Origin: Chitinophaga sp. SYP-B3965
GTDB taxonomy: Bacteria; Bacteroidota; Bacteroidia; Chitinophagales; Chitinophagaceae
Assembly (NCBI RefSeq): GCF_009647655.1
Contig: NZ_WJFD01000004.1
Coordinates: forward strand, 1 to 64,000
Direction: 5' to 3'
Length of the DNA: 64,000 nt
This document shows, in pieces, positions 60,865 to 64,000 of the stretch (position 1 is its first letter; every line of letters starts with the position of its first letter). The notes under the pieces were generated by a model. That model saw only the letters and a program-made list of their open reading frames with translations. It ran no database searches and was not told the DNA's origin. The position numbers and the translations under genes are program-made.

Positions 60865-61404
60865 ATGGACGATTCACTTATTCTTCAACGATTGAGGCAA
60901 GGTGATAAAAGTGCCTTCAAAGATCTATTTGACAAGTACTTTGATGCGTTACTTATTACGGCATTGCAATATTGCAAGGAGCCGAATGATGCACAAGATA
61001 TTGTACAAGAGGTGTTTGTGGCGTTCTGGGAAAACAACCAGTTTGACAAAATGATCAACGACGCAGCTTTGCGCGGTTATTTATTCAAGACCTTACGAAA
61101 TAAATGTTTGGATAAGCTGGATGCACAGAAGCGCCTGCAGCATAACCTGGACGCATATGCTTATTGCCAGCGGGAGGATACGGAGGAGTTTACTTTGGAG
61201 GCCCCTGGCCCTATGTGGCATGATCTGGCCAAGGGGTTGAAGATGCTACCTCCGCAGACCTTGAAAGTGGTGCAGATGGTGTACTTTAATCAGAAGAAAC
61301 AGAAGGAAGCGGCGTATGAGCTGGATTTAAGTCCTAATACCATACGTAATCAGCTGGTTCGGGCAATGAGGCTGTTAAGGAAAAATCTTGAAGCTGGTAA
61401 GTAG
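60865..61404 (+). CDS. ECF RNA polymerase sigma factor (locus 3)
   Basis: 179 aa. Sigma2 about 12-78 (FKDLFDKYFDALLITALQYC, AQDIVQEVFVAFWENNQF) and sigma4 about 115-172 (LPPQTLKVVQMVYFNQKKQKEAAYELDLSPNTIRNQLVRAMR). It has the same family layout as the sigma factors of loci 1 and 2 but is a more distant relative of both. FecR follows 31 bases later. Confidence 0.93.
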   Translation: MDDSLILQRLRQGDKSAFKDLFDKYFDALLITALQYCKEPNDAQDIVQEVFVAFWENNQFDKMINDAALRGYLFKTLRNKCLDKLDAQKRLQHNLDAYAYCQREDTEEFTLEAPGPMWHDLAKGLKMLPPQTLKVVQMVYFNQKKQKEAAYELDLSPNTIRNQLVRAMRLLRKNLEAGK

Positions 61405-61435
61405 TAGATTAAGGAGCAAATCGGGTCTATAAGTT

Positions 61436-62551
61436 ATGACTGATAACAATTATTCGGATATTCAGGATCTTATTTCGTTGGAATTGGCTGATCAGACCAG
61501 CGCTTCAGAGAAAAAGTACTTGCATGATTTAATTCAGAATGATGAAGCAGTAAAGAAGCTGTGGGAGGAGAGATGCGCTCAGCATGCTTCCACAGCGGAT
61601 GCGTATAATAGCGTGAATAGGGATGCTGCCTGGCAGACTTTTAGTTCCCGCATTGTTACCCCTTCTCATCGCCGCCGGCCTGTTTACAAGGTACTGCGGG
61701 TGGCAGCAGCAGCAAGTGTAGTTGTTGCTTTAGGTGTTTACACTTTTTTTAAGATTTATCCCTCAAATCCTACCCAGACATTTGATCATAACACTGCGCG
61801 GCTGACATTGGCCAGCGGAGAGGTAATTGATCTGAGTCGACCCCAAAAAACTATTGTTATACCGAATGGACCTACTGTTAATAATACTAACCGGAGTTTG
61901 AGTTACTCCGCTTCCGGGGCCTCTAATGAGATGAATGAACTTTGGGCTCCTGCAGGTTCTGATTACAAGATCGTGTTATCTGATAATACAGAGATCTGGC
62001 TTAACTCGATGACTCGGCTTCGTTTTCCTTTTCAGTTTACTCCAGGTAAGAACCGCGAGATCACCATTGATGGGGAGGCTTATATAAAGGTGGCCCCTAA
62101 TGCTTCTTCTCCTTTTATTGTTCATTTACCATCTGGGGACGTGCAGGTGCTGGGTACGGAGTTTAATGTGAACACTTATAATCATACTACTGCTGTTGCA
62201 TTAGTGAGCGGGTCAGTTAAGGTGCTCGTGAAGGAAGAAACAACTGTTGTGAAACCAGGTTACCGAGTTGTTTATAATGGTAGTTTTCAAACAAATGAGT
62301 TTGATTCTAAAGAGGTGCTGAGTTGGATGGAGGGCTTGCATTTGTTCAGCAATGCGAGTTTGGCGGAGATTGTGAAGGTGTTGCCCCGGTGGTATGGGGT
62401 GGAAGTTGTATTGGATGATGCTTCTACGGCTCAGAGCCGGTTTACGGGTTATATAGATCGTAACAGGCCAATCGGTGAATTTTTACATGAGATAAAGGCT
62501 ACGGCTGATGCTGACTATTATTATAAGGACGGTGTGTTACATTTCCGTTAA
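61436..62551 (+). CDS. FecR family anti-sigma factor (locus 3)
   Basis: 371 aa. A short cytoplasmic region, one membrane helix (about 90-110, VLRVAAAASVVVALGVYTFF), a FecR core (APAGSDYKIVLSDNTEIWLNSMTRLRFP, ITIDGEAYIKVAPNASSPF) and a C-terminal DUF4974 domain (LAEIVKVLPRWYGVEVVL). It pairs with the sigma gene upstream and the SusC-like receptor downstream. Confidence 0.93.
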   Translation: MTDNNYSDIQDLISLELADQTSASEKKYLHDLIQNDEAVKKLWEERCAQHASTADAYNSVNRDAAWQTFSSRIVTPSHRRRPVYKVLRVAAAASVVVALGVYTFFKIYPSNPTQTFDHNTARLTLASGEVIDLSRPQKTIVIPNGPTVNNTNRSLSYSASGASNEMNELWAPAGSDYKIVLSDNTEIWLNSMTRLRFPFQFTPGKNREITIDGEAYIKVAPNASSPFIVHLPSGDVQVLGTEFNVNTYNHTTAVALVSGSVKVLVKEETTVVKPGYRVVYNGSFQTNEFDSKEVLSWMEGLHLFSNASLAEIVKVLPRWYGVEVVLDDASTAQSRFTGYIDRNRPIGEFLHEIKATADADYYYKDGVLHFR

Positions 62552-62942
62552 GACAATTTTTGGATTGAAAGACTTCCTACATTCGCTTTTGAATATCGCT
62601 CCACTTTGATATAAATTCTATTTACTGTAAGCAAAACTGATTCGTGTTTAGGCATGGGTTGGGGTGCTGTGTGCTTATACGATCCATTTTAGCTTAAGTA
62701 TATTTTTTTGTTAACTCATTGTGAATGTTTCTGAGGACTTATACTGTTGTTTAATACTACCGTTTATGGATATACGTAGAGTCACTTCTTCTTCGTTAAT
62801 GAGTTGTTAATAAATGGTTGTTGTCTGCTATGGTGGCCGATTTGCTTAACATATAGGTAACATAACAGAGTAGTATTAAAATACTGATAACCGGTCTTTG
62901 AAGCATAGAATTTAAAAAAATGAAAACATCAAACTGCCGATC
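62552..62942. other. Leader region of the third SusC gene
   Basis: About 390 bases with no annotated gene. It holds a palindrome AGTATT-AA-AATACT (62872-62885) and an eight-codon reading frame (62920-62946) whose TGA overlaps the receptor ATG. The sigma-dependent promoter probably lies here. Confidence 0.5.
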
Positions 62943-62946
62943 ATGA
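62920..62946 (+). promoter_or_regulatory. Possible leader peptide coupled to the third SusC gene
   Basis: An ATG at 62920 opens an 8-codon frame (MKTSNCRS) ending TGA at 62944-62946, which overlaps the receptor ATG at 62943. This could couple translation. It may be chance; no attenuator structure is obvious. Confidence 0.25.
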
Positions 62947-64000
62947 GACTGACTTTTACTGCCTGTATTCGTAGGGTCCTCCTGCTAGTCCCTTTATTCT
63001 TATGTACCATTCTGTTGGCTAATGATACGCAGCATGGAGAAAAGATTACGCTATCTGAAAAAGCGATTCCGCTGAAATCAGTGTTCAAAAAAATTACGTC
63101 TCAAACAGGAATTAAATTTGTTTACAGTAACCGGTTGATTGATGATGAACAGAAGGTGAATGTTAGTGTGAAGGATGCAGATCTGGAGGAGGTGATGCAG
63201 CAGATATTTGTGGGGAAGAAGTTTGAGTTGCAGCGGACGAGTCCGAAGAGTGTGGTTTTGATTGTGCATGAGAAGGTGGTTTCTTCTATTCCTACCTCTG
63301 CTGTTACTAACGATATAGCTATCATTGATGTTTCAGGTACAGTTTCAGATGTTGCAGGGGAGAAACTTCCCGGAGCGACAGTATTGGTGAAGGGAACAAA
63401 TAAAGCTACGATGACAGATGGCGAGGGGAGGTTTAGGTTGGCTGGAGTTTTGGCGAATGCGAGGATTATGGTGAGTTATACGGGGTATGAGGCAGAGGAG
63501 GTGAAGTTGCAGGGGCAACGGGAGTTACGTGTGAAATTACAGAGAGGGGAGAATAAATTGAGCGAGGTTGTGGTGGCTTATGGGATGAGTACCCAACGTT
63601 CTAATACCGGGGCTGTTACTGTTGTTAAAGGTGAACAGATACAGAATTTGCCTAATCGGTCGTTTGATAAGAGTTTGCAAGGACTCGTTCCGGGTTTGCA
63701 GATCACAAATGGAACCGGACAGCCAGGAGGAGGTGTGAGTAGCATGGTGCAACGTGGAATTTCAACAGGGGGAGATGCTTTTTCTGGGTCTACCGTAAGG
63801 AACCCACTGATTGTAATTGATGGAATTCCAGTTACACAAGATAATTTTCAGAATTTGATAGGAGTTTCGAATACTCCGATTAGTAACCCATTAGCTCAAC
63901 TGAATCCATCAGATATTGAATCAATAACAGTTTTAAAAGATGCTGCTGCAATAGCATTATATGGATCTAAATCAAGTAATGGAGTAATACTTGTAACAAC
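62943..64000 (+). CDS. SusC/RagA TonB-dependent receptor with STN domain, 3' end outside window (locus 3)
   Basis: At least 352 codons, cut by the window edge. Signal peptide about 1-26 (LLLVPLFLCTILLA). STN domain about 30-100 (EKAIPLKSVFKKITSQTGIKFVYS); carboxypeptidase-like domain about 130-205 (VSGTVSDVAGEKLPGATVLVK); plug with PLIVIDGIPVTQDNF and ITVLKDAAAIALYGSKSSNGV. This is the standard N-terminus of a FecR-coupled SusC. The barrel, SusD partner and cargo genes are expected beyond 64000. Confidence 0.93.
   Translation, partial: MRLTFTACIRRVLLLVPLFLCTILLANDTQHGEKITLSEKAIPLKSVFKKITSQTGIKFVYSNRLIDDEQKVNVSVKDADLEEVMQQIFVGKKFELQRTSPKSVVLIVHEKVVSSIPTSAVTNDIAIIDVSGTVSDVAGEKLPGATVLVKGTNKATMTDGEGRFRLAGVLANARIMVSYTGYEAEEVKLQGQRELRVKLQRGENKLSEVVVAYGMSTQRSNTGAVTVVKGEQIQNLPNRSFDKSLQGLVPGLQITNGTGQPGGGVSSMVQRGISTGGDAFSGSTVRNPLIVIDGIPVTQDNFQNLIGVSNTPISNPLAQLNPSDIESITVLKDAAAIALYGSKSSNGVILVT

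Overview
The window reads as a chromosome segment of a Bacteroidota bacterium, most likely a Chitinophaga-like member of the Chitinophagaceae. Support comes from repeated ECF sigma / FecR / SusC / SusD blocks, the Bacteroidota promoter signature (TTG or TTTG, about 19-21 bases, then TAnnTTTG) upstream of many genes, OMP_b-brl_3-type receptors, DUF4369-TlpA proteins and the fasciclin and WYL-regulator content. Genus is an inference from gene content and protein style.

Layout. 1-5.9 kb: a minus-strand tripartite RND efflux operon (adaptor, pump, TolC). 6.3-8.6 kb: the plus-strand housekeeping run acpP-fabF-rnc. 8.8-10.4 kb: a GyrI-like protein and a WYL regulator. 10.6-13.7 kb: cydAB (cytochrome bd), flanked by three small-RNA-like units that share a GTTAAATTGGAG-type box in front of a strong terminator. 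13.8-15.9 kb: a hybrid histidine kinase. 15.9-18.7 kb: a DNA-damage-type operon (Y-family polymerase, unknown protein, HMCES/YedK-like protein) with a palindromic operator over its promoter and no umuD. 18.8-19.2 kb: a lone receiver protein. 19.5-22.2 kb: a cobalamin riboswitch and metE. 22.4-31.0 kb: a mixed set of single genes (aquaporin, GATase-like secreted protein, acetyltransferases, TPR protein, FKBP isomerase, ankyrin protein, YegP, SDR, fasciclin), including one small secreted-protein gene that looks frameshifted. 31.0-32.4 kb: an AbiE-type toxin/antitoxin pair. 32.5-33.3 kb: an array of TATA steps spaced almost exactly 11 bp, upstream of a gene of unknown function.

33.3-56.6 kb holds two complete cell-surface-signalling/uptake loci. 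Locus 1: ECF sigma, FecR, SusC, SusD, a lipoprotein that aligns with M43/pappalysin-type metalloproteases but has lost every zinc ligand, and two tandem TlpA thioredoxin-like proteins. Locus 2: ECF sigma, FecR, SusC, SusD, an M16 zinc peptidase and a second type of TonB-receptor-like barrel. A third ECF sigma / FecR / SusC set starts at 60.9 kb and runs off the right edge. Between them (56.6-60.5 kb) lie a Bcr/CflA efflux gene and its divergent TetR regulator, whose two promoters each carry the same 22-bp dyad, plus a beta-propeller protein and an unknown protein.

The associations suggest that loci 1 and 2 import peptides or small proteins and process them (peptidase, disulfide chemistry) instead of importing glycans, because no glycoside hydrolase is present in either. 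That is an inference from neighbourhood only.
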